From assembly GCF_002875945.1 (NCBI RefSeq), contig NZ_MCZK01000121.1, forward strand, positions 1-64,000: 64,000 nucleotides of DNA. Direction: 5' to 3'. This document shows, in pieces, positions 1 to 10,897 of the stretch; within the stretch, counting starts at the first letter, position 1; each line of letters begins with the position of its first letter. The translations under genes and the position numbers were made by a program. The stretch comes from Vibrio lentus (GTDB taxonomy: Bacteria > Pseudomonadota > Gammaproteobacteria > Enterobacterales > Vibrionaceae). The notes beneath the pieces were generated by a model. The model was not told where the DNA came from and did no database searches. It saw nothing but the letters and a program-made list of their open reading frames with translations.

Positions 1-1461
1 TGAATTACGCAACAAAGCCCTGTTGTTCTGGTATGGACGACAATCGTAGCTTGCTTTCGATACGGTGCCATTGTGTTTCACGTAAAGGTCGGCATCGCCA
101 CTACTAGGGCCTGTTATGGTTACGGTTAACTGACCAGAGTACTCCGTTGTTACGGTAAAGAATTGCTCTTCACCGTAACCAGCGGATAGCCCTTCTACAG
201 GGACGTCATATTGAAGCTCTGTTGGCCCTGCAACGGGCGAATCAAGGCTGGTTTCGACAAGGTAAGCAATGGCTAGTTTGGCGAACTTGGTCGCGTGTGT
301 CGCCGTAGGATCGGAGTTCTCAAGCGTATCGTGTTGGGTATGAATACTTGGGTTGTAATCATTGAACATGCTCTCGAATGGCATGGCCGCTGGGTAGCCA
401 ACATTGTGCCAAGAGGCGTGGTCAGAACAGGCATAGCCACAATCATCGAAACCGTAACTGATCTCACTAGCGTAAGTGTCGATCAGCTCGCCCAAGTAGG
501 CGGTTAAGTTGCTGTCGGTATAGTCTGTGATGAAGGTAATATCGTGCGCTGAACCGTTGTAGTTGGTCATGTCTAATTGCAGTACTGATATAACGTTTGC
601 TTGCTCATCTCTTAAAGCGTTGGCGACATCTTGTGAGCCGCGCAGCCCTACCTCTTCTGCAGCATAGCCATAGAACTTAATGGTTTTGTCTGGCTGAATG
701 CCACTGGCGATCATCAGGCGAAGCGACTCTGTTACCGTTGCAATGCCAGACGCATCATCATCGGCTCCCGGTGAGATGGTGCCTTCGCTTGTCCAAGATC
801 CAACGGTCGAATCAAGGTGTCCACCAACAACGACGATCTCTTCAGGATATTTAGCGCCAAGCAGTGTCACTTCAACGGATTTTTGTGGATATTCGGCATG
901 CGTGATCTGGCGTGCAGATGCGTACGGTACATCTTTAATCTCGGTTTCCCAACGCTCTAAAAGCCAATCTGAAGCAGCGACACCAGTAGAAGTAGTATAA
1001 AAACGGTTGGTGAAGTTGGTTAGATTTTCAATGGTCGTGACCATGTTGTTCGGCTCGACCTGAGCGAGTAGGTCATTCACCGTGTCTTGATGGCTGATCA
1101 CCGGCTTTTCGAAGGTGTTCATTGTCAGTGGCATCGCTGCGGCTTTGAGTGCGCTTGCTTTGTCTTCGTGCACCATGTAGCCACCACAACGGTGAGTTTC
1201 TTCATGCATGTGGCTGGATAGTTTCGCCAGCTCTTTTTGGTTGATTTTCGCGACGATGGAATGCTTGTTTCCAGTCACGCTTGGATAAACCGTTGCACCA
1301 TGCTGAGTCATTATATGCTGTGCGTCAGCATCGGTGGTGATCCAAACTTCTTCGTTCGCTGGTGGTGTGATGCCTAGGGATGCGTAAGCCGAAGTACTGT
1401 TGATTAAGGCTAAAGAACCTCCGAGTACAGCCAAAGCTAGCATGCTTTTTTGAATAGCCAT
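1..1461 (-). CDS. Secreted M28 zinc aminopeptidase (leucyl aminopeptidase type), C-terminus cut by window edge
   Basis: The reading frame starts at ATG 1461 and stays open to base 1, so 487 residues are visible and the end lies outside the window. A signal peptide (about residues 1-27) is followed by a propeptide and an M28 catalytic domain. The metal-ligand motifs of the Vibrio proteolyticus aminopeptidase family are readable: GGHLDST (about 213-219), GADDDASG (about 232-239), YAAEEVG with the catalytic Glu pair (about 266-272), LDMTNY (about 296-301) and a late SIHTQHDT histidine. A PPC-type C-terminal domain begins near residue 410 (TELQYDVPVEG). The enzyme should remove N-terminal residues from peptides outside the cell, matching the endoprotease encoded just upstream on the same strand. 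A hairpin between the two genes suggests separate transcripts. Confidence 0.93.
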   Translation of the reverse strand, partial: MAIQKSMLALAVLGGSLALINSTSAYASLGITPPANEEVWITTDADAQHIMTQHGATVYPSVTGNKHSIVAKINQKELAKLSSHMHEETHRCGGYMVHEDKASALKAAAMPLTMNTFEKPVISHQDTVNDLLAQVEPNNMVTTIENLTNFTNRFYTTSTGVAASDWLLERWETEIKDVPYASARQITHAEYPQKSVEVTLLGAKYPEEIVVVGGHLDSTVGSWTSEGTISPGADDDASGIATVTESLRLMIASGIQPDKTIKFYGYAAEEVGLRGSQDVANALRDEQANVISVLQLDMTNYNGSAHDITFITDYTDSNLTAYLGELIDTYASEISYGFDDCGYACSDHASWHNVGYPAAMPFESMFNDYNPSIHTQHDTLENSDPTATHATKFAKLAIAYLVETSLDSPVAGPTELQYDVPVEGLSAGYGEEQFFTVTTEYSGQLTVTITGPSSGDADLYVKHNGTVSKASYDCRPYQNNRALLRNS

Positions 1462-1565
1462 TTGTCGTCCTTTTTATGATGAGTATTGTTATGTTGATGG
1501 GGGTGATTTTTGTGTAATACGTGGATGTTTTTGTGTAGATGTTTCATTTCTGAACAGATAACCGC

Positions 1566-1590
1566 GAAAAGGGCCCCTTTCGGAGCCCTG
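1566..1590 (-). terminator. Terminator of the M4 protease gene
   Basis: AGGGCCCC (1570-1577) pairs with GGAGCCCT (1582-1589) around a TTTC loop with one mismatch. Read on the minus strand the hairpin is followed by TTTT. It lies 15 bp beyond the protease stop codon. Confidence 0.6.
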
Positions 1591-1603
1591 AATTTACTAT
1601 CGA

Positions 1604-4445
<2,842 letters not shown>

Positions 4446-4474
4446 AAAAAAGCCAGTGACGAGGTCACTGGCTT
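4446..4474 (-). terminator. Terminator of the small lipoprotein gene
   Basis: Perfect 10-bp stem AGCCAGTGAC / GTCACTGGCT with a 3-nt loop (4451-4473), followed on the minus strand by a run of six T residues. It lies about 90 bp beyond the lipoprotein stop. Confidence 0.85.
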
Positions 4475-4529
4475 AGATGAACTTAGTTTGTACAGGCTAG
4501 CGTTTAAAGGCATGCAAGCTTTAGAAAAT

Positions 4530-4583
4530 TACTGCTTTTTAACGAGCTATTGTTTTTTAACGAATTACTGCTTCTTACCGCCA
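4530..4583. repeat. Three 18-bp tandem repeats over the lipoprotein stop codon
   Basis: Units start at 4530 (TACTGCTTTTTAACGAGC), 4548 (TATTGTTTTTTAACGAAT) and 4566 (TACTGCTTCTTACCGCCA). On the coding strand each encodes a Lys-Lys-Gln-stop-like tail, so the gene end has been copied twice downstream. The unit is a multiple of three. Confidence 0.7.
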
Positions 4584-4840
4584 ACTTGAACGTAGTCGAT
4601 ACCGATAATACGGTTGATGATACCCAGAACAGAGCTTGTGTCAGAGTTTGTAGAGCGAATAGTCTCAACCGTAGCGCCTTCAGGTACTAATTCCATTGCA
4701 CGATCTTGTGTGTTACCAGGAACTTGGAAACCGACGATGTTGAAGCTCTCAGCGTGCGCTGTGTAAACTTCTTCGTTGTGGCTGATACCCGAACAACCTG
4801 CTAGAGAAACAATGCCTAAAACAACTAATAACTTTTTCAT
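4565..4840 (-). CDS. Small lipoprotein, possibly TRL-like
   Basis: A 91-residue protein with a lipoprotein signal peptide: MKKLLVVLGIVSLAGCSG has an LAGC lipobox with Cys16. The mature part (about 75 residues) ends with a pattern ETIRSTNSD..LGIINRIIGIDYVQVGG. This recalls the small TRL-like lipoproteins, in which a conserved Gly/Ile-rich stretch precedes the C-terminus, but the match is by eye and weak. It has its own strong terminator and is separated from the downstream-strand rstB gene by about 135 bp, so it is probably monocistronic. Function unknown. Confidence 0.85.
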   Translation of the reverse strand: MKKLLVVLGIVSLAGCSGISHNEEVYTAHAESFNIVGFQVPGNTQDRAMELVPEGATVETIRSTNSDTSSVLGIINRIIGIDYVQVGGKKQ

Positions 4841-4975
4841 AAAAATACCTTAAGAATGATTGGAATCGAGATGGCAAGCCACAAAGGCAGTGTCATGATT
4901 ATCTAGATTCAATAAGTTCATGGGAGACAGCATCTCCCGACCGATGTTGAACATTATTCCAGAGGTGTTTTGTAG

Positions 4976-6295
4976 TTACTGTATGGGTTTGTCAGTTGAA
5001 TCATTACATAGCTGAATGGTTATGGTGAATACCGCACCCTTTAAGGCTTGGCTCTGACCCACTTCCACGGTTGCGTTGTGTTGAGCACAGATCTTCTCGA
5101 CGATAGATAGCCCTAAACCATGGCCGCTCTTGGCTTTGTTACGCGCTTTGTCGCCAACGTAAAACGGTTCAAACAGGCGAGCCTGATGCTCTTGAGCCAC
5201 ACCATCACCATCATCATGTACTGCAATCTGTAGTTGTTCTTGATGCACGCTGGCTTCAATCAACACTTGAGAGCGTGCGAATTTCATGGCGTTACGGACA
5301 AGGTTATCTAGGGCGCGGTTCAGCAGTATTTCATCCGCCACTATCGAGCTAGGTTGCTCTGGCAGTGATAGGTCGATGTTGAGCTGAGTATCCTTGTTCC
5401 AACGCGTCATCGCGTGTTCGAGAAGGTCTCTTATCTCTAATGGTTGTTGTAGATTTTCGAGGTCACAGCTATCCAGTTTGGCGTAACACAATAGCTCATC
5501 GACCATCTTCTCCATCTCTTCGGTATCTTCAACAATGCTCTCTACAGTCTCTTGTTGAGATTCGTTGAGCGGCGTGTCTTTAAGCATTTCAGCTTGCCAT
5601 TGGATACGGAATATTGGCGTGCGCAGCTCATGAGCGACGGCATTAGTGAGTGAGCGATTGCTCTCAATCAAGCGGTGAATGCGGTCGGCCATTAGGTTGA
5701 AAGACTTATTGAGTGAGCCGATTGCAATGCCGCTTGAGGTCTCTGCTCGCGAAGAGAGATCCCCTTCTGCAAAAGCTAGCGTCGCCGATTCAAGCTTCTT
5801 AACTCGGCGGAAGATGATAAATAGGTGGCATACGCCATATAAGATAAAGCTTGCTAGGAAGAACAACCAAATGAGGTCATCTTCCAATTCTATTTTTTGC
5901 CTAACGAACGCTTCACTGTTGGGTAGGTAATGATAGGTATTGTCACTGCTTGCTAAGCGAAACCATAGATCGCGCTCATCATCATGAAAGATAAAGGTAT
6001 TTGGGTTGGTACTGAAGAACTCTGAAACAGGGCTTGGTATTTCATCTTTTGGGTTGAACGTCACCAGTTTATTGCGAGTGGTTTCGACAAACTGGTTCAT
6101 GGCTTGTTGAGCCGCTTCAAGCCCCTGATTTTTAGCGATGTTTTCTATGAGTTGCTGGTGGGCTGTCGCTTCATAATCTTGCAGAACATATTCGTAGTCA
6201 GTATTGAGCTGATAGACACAGATTTCGTAAGCGACAATGCCGCTCATGAAGCAAACTAACAGCCCTAATAGGGACTCCAAAAAGATACGTCGCAT
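4976..6295 (-). CDS. rstB: Sensor histidine kinase, RstB-like
   Basis: Inner-membrane sensor kinase of a two-component system, 439 aa. TM1 (about 7-28), a periplasmic sensor domain of about 110 residues, TM2 (about 141-162), a HAMP domain (about 163-215), the phosphoacceptor box AVAHELRTP with His222, and the ATPase domain with N box NLVRNAMKFA, DDGDGV and GHGLGLSIVEKI. The gene follows the response regulator with 36 bp between them and has a GAGAG ribosome binding site, so the two form an operon. Assignment to RstB follows from the very RstA-like partner; the periplasmic domain itself is not diagnostic. The E. coli system responds to acid and is linked to PhoQ; the signal here is unknown. 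Confidence 0.85.
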   Translation of the reverse strand: MRRIFLESLLGLLVCFMSGIVAYEICVYQLNTDYEYVLQDYEATAHQQLIENIAKNQGLEAAQQAMNQFVETTRNKLVTFNPKDEIPSPVSEFFSTNPNTFIFHDDERDLWFRLASSDNTYHYLPNSEAFVRQKIELEDDLIWLFFLASFILYGVCHLFIIFRRVKKLESATLAFAEGDLSSRAETSSGIAIGSLNKSFNLMADRIHRLIESNRSLTNAVAHELRTPIFRIQWQAEMLKDTPLNESQQETVESIVEDTEEMEKMVDELLCYAKLDSCDLENLQQPLEIRDLLEHAMTRWNKDTQLNIDLSLPEQPSSIVADEILLNRALDNLVRNAMKFARSQVLIEASVHQEQLQIAVHDDGDGVAQEHQARLFEPFYVGDKARNKAKSGHGLGLSIVEKICAQHNATVEVGQSQALKGAVFTITIQLCNDSTDKPIQ

Positions 6296-6331
6296 AATCG
6301 CTCTCTTTCATTACGCTCGTAGTGAGCGAAG

Positions 6332-7069
6332 TTAATGCCAGGCGGTTGAAACAAACAAGTAGCCTTTACCGCGAATGGTCTGAATTTTCTCTGCTGGTGT
6401 GTGGTCGTCGCCCAATATCTTTCTTAGACGCACGACTTTGTTATCTATTGTGCGGTCTATTCCGTCGTACTCAATCCCGCGCAATGTTTGCGTCAAGTAG
6501 TCACGAGATAACGGCGTATCTGGGTTGCTTGCCAATAACCAAAGTAGGTCAAATTCACTGTCAGTGAGTGATAAAACGGCACCTGAAAGTTCACACTTCT
6601 TATAGGTGTTTTTCAGAACGAGTTGATCAAACTGAAGGTTGTCTGAGTCATCGACTGAAGCCGTATTGGCGTCTTGGCGGCGTAATAGCGAACGAACTCT
6701 GGCCAGCAGAACTCTTGGTTTGATTGGCTTGGTGACATAGTCATCAGCCCCTGTCTCTAAACCAGCGACGTGATCAAAGTCGTCATCGCTAGCGGTGAGC
6801 ATCAAGATTTTACCTTTATAGTGCGTACGCGTCTGTCGGCAGATTGTAAGTCCATCAGTTACAGGAAGCATCAAATCTAGTAGTACGATGTCAGGTTGCT
6901 CCGCGAGGATGGTCTGTGCGGCATCACTGCCATCGTCCAATACCGAGACATCAAAATCTTGCGCGACAAAGTAGTCCTGCAACATTTTCTGAAGTTTCAA
7001 ATCGTCTTCCACGATGATCATTTTAGGTTTTGTCATTCCATTATCAGCCTTGTCGTGCGTTTCAATCAT
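6332..7069 (-). CDS. rstA: OmpR-family response regulator, RstA-like
   Basis: 245-residue DNA-binding regulator. The receiver domain shows IVEDD (about 19-23), phosphoacceptor Asp65 in VLLDLMLP, Thr in LTASD and Lys in YVTKPIKP. The winged helix ends KTIRGKGYLFV..AW-like, as in E. coli RstA, with PLSRDYLTQTLRG and YDGIDRTIDNKVVRLRK also closely matching the remembered E. coli sequence. The N-terminus has candidate starts at 7069, 7036 and 7021; none has a clear ribosome binding site, and 7036 would give a more usual length. First gene of the rstA-rstB operon and divergent from the lipoprotein gene at 7316, whose upstream region carries a RstA-box-like repeat. Confidence 0.85.
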   Translation of the reverse strand: MIETHDKADNGMTKPKMIIVEDDLKLQKMLQDYFVAQDFDVSVLDDGSDAAQTILAEQPDIVLLDLMLPVTDGLTICRQTRTHYKGKILMLTASDDDFDHVAGLETGADDYVTKPIKPRVLLARVRSLLRRQDANTASVDDSDNLQFDQLVLKNTYKKCELSGAVLSLTDSEFDLLWLLASNPDTPLSRDYLTQTLRGIEYDGIDRTIDNKVVRLRKILGDDHTPAEKIQTIRGKGYLFVSTAWH

Positions 7070-7232
7070 TAAGATTACGTGAGGGAGCCTTATCTAGTGG
7101 TTAGCTATTGTGGCATCTCCAGTTTGCATGCTTTACGTAAAATACCTGACATGAATGATTAAACACTTTCCACGCCAGTTCAATGATGATTTTGAATTTG
7201 TGCGAAAATAAAAAACAATGTTCAAAAAGACA

Positions 7233-7248
7233 TACATTCTCATACATT
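7233..7248. promoter_or_regulatory. RstA-box-like direct repeat TACATTCTCATACATT
   Basis: The sequence holds TACAT-N5-TACAT, a direct repeat with a 10-bp period, typical of OmpR-family tandem binding. The published E. coli RstA box is recalled as TACATNTNGTTACA; 8 of the 11 fixed positions of that pattern agree. It lies between the divergent rstA and 7316 genes, about 70 bp before the latter. Confidence 0.5.
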
Positions 7249-7315
7249 CGCACGACAGATGTTTTCTTCTTTAAATAATAGAATTTTCCCATAAAATATT
7301 TTTGGGAATTATCAC

Positions 7316-8416
7316 ATGAATAGTTATAGAAAAACGCTACTGGCATTACCTTTGGTTCTTTTAGCTGGCTGTAACTCAAGCTCTAACTCGGGTAAAGCGG
7401 CGACTAAAGCGCAAGCAAAACCTCAGGCGGATTACGTATTCTCATCAGTGAAATTAGGCAAGTTGTATCAAGAGCGAGAAGAGCTTCAAGAGGCAATGAA
7501 GCTAACTTACGATGGTGTGCAGTATGAAACCATTCAGTTTGCTGAAGACATCAGTGATGAGCAAAAAGTGGTTAGGCTAGCAAGTCGCTTAGGTCAGAGC
7601 ATTGACCTGTATTTTCCTGATGTAGGCTTTGATAACTGCGGTATTTATAGTGAAGGCAATTACTATGATTCGTTTGATTGTGGTACGGCTCAACGTTCAA
7701 TTGGCAATGATACGACGTTAATCCAAACGACAACGAGCGCTAGAAAGCTTACTGTTAAGCTTGAATACCAAAACGAGTTGTCGCAATACGTGACGAGCCT
7801 GGGCTCTACGATTCTGAGTAAAACCAAAAACGGTAATAAGGTCACCATCACCACATCATTTGCTTTCAACGCTTTTTATCGCGATGTGCTCAACGAGACT
7901 GGCGCTGTTGAGCGCATTACTTCCACTCTAGGCGCATCAACCTATTCTCAGCTTTTTGATATCGTGAAGCTATACCGAGGCAGTGAGATGACGTTGAAGT
8001 TCACCAACCATATTGGCGGCAGTGCTGATGACGAAATCAACATGTACACCGGTCGCATGATCAATAACAACAAGATGACGACAATCGTGCCCCCAACGGG
8101 TTCGGTTTTCTCGGGTGGTACGGATCTATTTGCTGCAGGCAACCCACGCATATTGCAACGCGCAGATTCCACCAAAGCCATTGAACTGAATAAGCAGGTG
8201 GGTGTGCATAGTTGGGCTGATGGGGATAAAACGGCCAAAGAATTCCCATACACCAATGAGAGTCATCGTCAGCAAGCGACCTATTTTAAAAAGGTGATGG
8301 GAGACAAAGGGATCGACTTCTATATCTTCACTTTAGATTCTGCACCTGCTGCTGGTGAGCACTGGATGACTAAAGCAGACTCTGATAAGTACGGTTTCAT
8401 TACACGTATTGAGTAG
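7316..8416 (+). CDS. Lipoprotein of unknown function, divergent from rstAB
   Basis: 366 aa with a lipoprotein signal peptide and LAGC lipobox (Cys19), then a Ser/Ala/Lys-rich linker to about residue 38. The rest is a soluble, beta-rich domain with one close Cys pair (DNCGIYSEG and FDCGTAQ, about 107 and 120) that could form a disulphide. No enzyme motif was recognised. A terminator follows directly, so the gene stands alone. Its divergent position next to rstA and the direct repeat in front of it suggest control by RstA; that is inference. Family not recognised. Confidence 0.9.
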   Translation: MNSYRKTLLALPLVLLAGCNSSSNSGKAATKAQAKPQADYVFSSVKLGKLYQEREELQEAMKLTYDGVQYETIQFAEDISDEQKVVRLASRLGQSIDLYFPDVGFDNCGIYSEGNYYDSFDCGTAQRSIGNDTTLIQTTTSARKLTVKLEYQNELSQYVTSLGSTILSKTKNGNKVTITTSFAFNAFYRDVLNETGAVERITSTLGASTYSQLFDIVKLYRGSEMTLKFTNHIGGSADDEINMYTGRMINNNKMTTIVPPTGSVFSGGTDLFAAGNPRILQRADSTKAIELNKQVGVHSWADGDKTAKEFPYTNESHRQQATYFKKVMGDKGIDFYIFTLDSAPAAGEHWMTKADSDKYGFITRIE

Positions 8417-8444
8417 TCAAAGAACGTAGCAATAACGACTCCGC

Positions 8445-8483
8445 AAAGGTTGGTCTTGGCTCTGTCATTACCAGCCTTTTTTT
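8445..8483 (+). terminator. Terminator of the 7316 lipoprotein gene
   Basis: AAAGGTTGGT pairs with ACCAGCCTTT (one G-U pair) across a 15-nt loop and runs into seven T residues. It sits 28 bp after the stop codon. Confidence 0.8.
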
Positions 8484-8681
8484 GTGTCTGATGTTTTTAG
8501 TTTTACCTTTGCAGTGGTTGAGTAAAGGTTTTTACCTGCTCTAACAACGAATGCTTTACACAATGTCATAAGATGAACAAATACTGCATTTAGCCGTGGT
8601 GTAACAATTAATTCCCGCAGATCGAGTGATAAGAATGTGTAATCACGGCACTTTTTTGTCGATAGAATTTATTATCCGCAG

Positions 8682-8720
8682 CCTTACATCGGTAGCTTTC
8701 TATAATCTAACGATGTAAGG
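8682..8720 (+). promoter_or_regulatory. Promoter with 10-bp inverted repeat before the diaminopropionate lyase gene
   Basis: CCTTACATCG (8682-8691) and CGATGTAAGG (8711-8720) are perfect inverted copies separated by 19 bp. The spacer contains TATAAT (8701-8706), a consensus -10 element, so the arms would flank the -10 and the transcription start. This is the shape of an operator. The rest of the 336-bp gap after the previous gene shows no gene. Confidence 0.5.
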
Positions 8721-8729
8721 AGCATGTGA

Positions 8730-8777
8730 ATGACTAATAAGGACGATCATTTATGCAGTTACTGGCAGGCACTCTGA
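8730..8777 (+). CDS. Possible 15-codon leader peptide overlapping the lyase start
   Basis: ATG 8730 follows AAGGAG (8717-8722) at 7 nt, the best ribosome binding site in the region, and reads MTNKDDHLCSYWQAL before TGA at 8775-8777. It overlaps the first 25 bases of the lyase gene in another frame. It could couple translation of the lyase, or be chance. Confidence 0.25.
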   Translation: MTNKDDHLCSYWQAL

Positions 8778-9952
8778 CCCACTACGCTAACCCTCAAGCA
8801 CGCCCTGAATTGGAATACTCGAGTGAGCAGCGTGACATTTTAAGTGTCGCGAACTCACAACAGGCGATTAAAGATATTTCTCAATGGCCAGGCTACTCTG
8901 TTACTCCTTTGCATGAGCTGAATGCTATCTCTGCTGAGATCGGTGTAAACAAGTTTTGGTACAAAGATGAATCGCAGCGTTTTGGCCTAAAGAGTTTTAA
9001 AGCACTGGGCGGCGCGTATGCCGTTGCTCGTCAGCTTCAGATTGAGATCGCCAACCGCTACGGGAAGAATCCGAGTATCAGTGAGTTGCTCAACGGGGAA
9101 TGGAAATCAGAAGTTGCTGAAATTGTTGTCAGTTGTGCGACCGATGGAAACCATGGCCGCTCGGTCGCATGGGGCGCACAAATGTTTGGCTGTGGTTGTG
9201 TTATCTACATTCACCGTGACGTATCGGAAGGGCGTAAGCAAGCGATGGAAGCGTTCGGCGCAGAAGTAGTACGCATTACCGGTAACTACGATGAATCGGT
9301 TCGTTTGGCCGATTCAGAAGCGCGAGCGAAAAACCGCGTGATCGTGTCGGATACTTCTTACGAAGGTTACATGGAAATCCCTAAAGATGTTGCTTTAGGC
9401 TATACCGTGATGTTGGCTGAAATTGTCGAGCAACTTGATGGTGAAATCCCAACGCATGTTTTTGTGCAAGGTGGTGTAGGTGGTTTAGCTTCAGCCGTTT
9501 GCGGTTACTTCTGGGATCTGTGGGGTGTTGATCGTCCACGCTTTGTTATCGTCGAACCTGAAAAGGCTAACTGCTTACAGAAGAGTGCTCAAGCGGGTAA
9601 ACCTGTCGTGGTTACGGGCGACTTAGAGACGCTGATGGCAGGCCTTGCATGTGGTGAGGTTTCAAGCTTAGCGTGGACGATTCTACAAAATGGCGCTGAT
9701 GACTTTATGACGCTGAGCGAAGAGGCCATTCCGCAATCGATGCGTATGCTGGCAAGCGGCGAACAAACGGAAGTAGCGATAGAAGGGGGGGAATCTGCAG
9801 TCCCAGGTTTTGCTGCAGCGATCATCGCTAAGCAAGACCCGAACTTCGCTGAAAAATTGAATTTAACGGAAGATAGTCGAGTGCTAGTGATTGGTACTGA
9901 AGGGGCAACCGACCCGGATCTCTACCAACAAATCATCGACAACAAAATCTAA
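8753..9952 (+). CDS. dpaL: 2,3-diaminopropionate ammonia-lyase (PLP enzyme)
   Basis: Fold-type II PLP enzyme expected to split 2,3-diaminopropionate into pyruvate and two ammonia. 399 aa, the usual family length. The PLP lysine is Lys83 in RFGLKSFKALGGAYA, aligned with Lys77 of E. coli YgeX. Asp131 in ATDGNHGRSVAW and the Asp of SDTSYEGY (about 201) match the two acidic residues described for D- and L-substrate handling in that enzyme. The glycine-rich phosphate loop QGGVGGLAS is present. ATG 8753 has AAGGA at 9 nt. The neighbours (EutA-like protein, M20 and M24 hydrolases, TRAP transporter, AsnC-type regulator) point to catabolism of an acylated or cyclic diamino acid. An ectoine-pathway EutB-like role is the main alternative; the sequence looks more like the YgeX group. 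Confidence 0.88.
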   Translation: MQLLAGTLTHYANPQARPELEYSSEQRDILSVANSQQAIKDISQWPGYSVTPLHELNAISAEIGVNKFWYKDESQRFGLKSFKALGGAYAVARQLQIEIANRYGKNPSISELLNGEWKSEVAEIVVSCATDGNHGRSVAWGAQMFGCGCVIYIHRDVSEGRKQAMEAFGAEVVRITGNYDESVRLADSEARAKNRVIVSDTSYEGYMEIPKDVALGYTVMLAEIVEQLDGEIPTHVFVQGGVGGLASAVCGYFWDLWGVDRPRFVIVEPEKANCLQKSAQAGKPVVVTGDLETLMAGLACGEVSSLAWTILQNGADDFMTLSEEAIPQSMRMLASGEQTEVAIEGGESAVPGFAAAIIAKQDPNFAEKLNLTEDSRVLVIGTEGATDPDLYQQIIDNKI

Positions 9953-9989
9953 TAGCGAACAACAAACAATAAAGTAAGCCCCAAAGTTG

Positions 9990-10023
9990 GCGGTATGTAA
10001 GGTTTCTTCATACCGTCTTTTTT
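9990..10023 (+). terminator. Terminator of the diaminopropionate lyase gene
   Basis: CGGTATG (9991-9997) pairs with CATACCG (10009-10015), extended by one G-T pair, followed by TCTTTTTTT. Confidence 0.8.
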
Positions 10024-10095
10024 TATTCTCTTTTTGACTGCATTTCACGACACGCCTTGTTTTCTAATCGATCCGGTCATCAATCGCTCTAGTTA

Positions 10096-10602
10096 TCAAT
10101 CGCGCTGATCATCAATTGGAATTGTCAGCCCTACCTTAACGTTATCCATCACCACATTGGTTTGAAAGCTCTTGATATTGGCATTATCGAAGAAGGCTTC
10201 ACGAGTAAAGTTGTCGTATCCCTCCATGTCTGCTGCTGTGACAATCATGATGAAATCTGAACTGCCGGTCACGTAATAACACTGCTGTACTGAGCGGTTT
10301 GAACTCATTTCTTTTTTGAAATTGTGCATCAAATCCACACGCTCACGCTCTAGCGTTACCTGAACGATAAACGTCATTCCATGGCCTACTGCCTTTGGGT
10401 TGATAACGGAAACATCAGCTTGAATGACACCTTGCGCTCTCATGCGTTTTAAACGGCGCTGAACAGCAGCAGGAGAGAGTCCGACCTTTTCTGCAATTTT
10501 GTCTGAAGTAGCTCTGTTTGAGTCTTGTACGATGTTGAGGATCTTCTTGTCGAAACTGTCGACCACCAATGCAGGTTGCTGTGTCATACCCATACTTCCC
10601 AA
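10096..10602 (-). CDS. Lrp/AsnC family transcriptional regulator
   Basis: 168 aa. N-terminal helix-turn-helix (about 15-65: FDKKILNIVQDSNRATSD, VGLSPAAVQRRLKRM) followed by the RAM/AsnC ligand-binding domain (about 75-160) with GSSDFIMIV, the family's usual effector-contact stretch. It is convergent with the lyase gene and divergent from the EutA-like gene, the standard position for a local regulator of an amino-acid catabolic cluster. DoeX/AsnC plays that part in ectoine degradation loci. A 15-bp inverted repeat in the divergent promoter region is a candidate binding site. Confidence 0.92.
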   Translation of the reverse strand: MGSMGMTQQPALVVDSFDKKILNIVQDSNRATSDKIAEKVGLSPAAVQRRLKRMRAQGVIQADVSVINPKAVGHGMTFIVQVTLERERVDLMHNFKKEMSSNRSVQQCYYVTGSSDFIMIVTAADMEGYDNFTREAFFDNANIKSFQTNVVMDNVKVGLTIPIDDQRD

Positions 10603-10721
10603 TATCTGTTTGTAAATTAATTGTTTCTTTTTAACCAGTGTGTGATCGAGTTAAAGGTATTTAGCCTTAACAATTAGCCCTCAACGAATGAGAGAAAAAA
10701 ATCACTATAGCGCAATAAAAA

Positions 10722-10736
10722 TGCGGAATTTCCGCA
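10722..10736. promoter_or_regulatory. Candidate Lrp/AsnC operator TGCGGAA-T-TTCCGCA
   Basis: Perfect 7-bp inverted repeat around a central T, 15 bp in all, the size of an Lrp-type site. It lies in the 295-bp region between the regulator (start 10602) and the EutA-like gene (start 10898). Loose half-site likenesses occur upstream of the lyase gene (near 8611 and 8675). Confidence 0.4.
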
Positions 10737-10897
10737 CAATAAGGTATTCGTTTAATGATAATCCTTAAAGTTATCGGTGCATTATTAACCTTGTGAACGA
10801 AATGTAAAGTTCAAATTAACAGAGTTTGAAGTTTATATTATACATGTTGTTAACATTTATTGAGTGTTGATATCGGCAGCTCAAGGAGTCGGAAAGT

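Noticed and set aside
7101..7379. 92-codon minus-strand frame across the rstA/lipoprotein intergenic region
   Set aside because: It overlaps the start of the 7316 lipoprotein gene and its promoter, and shows no protein-like character.
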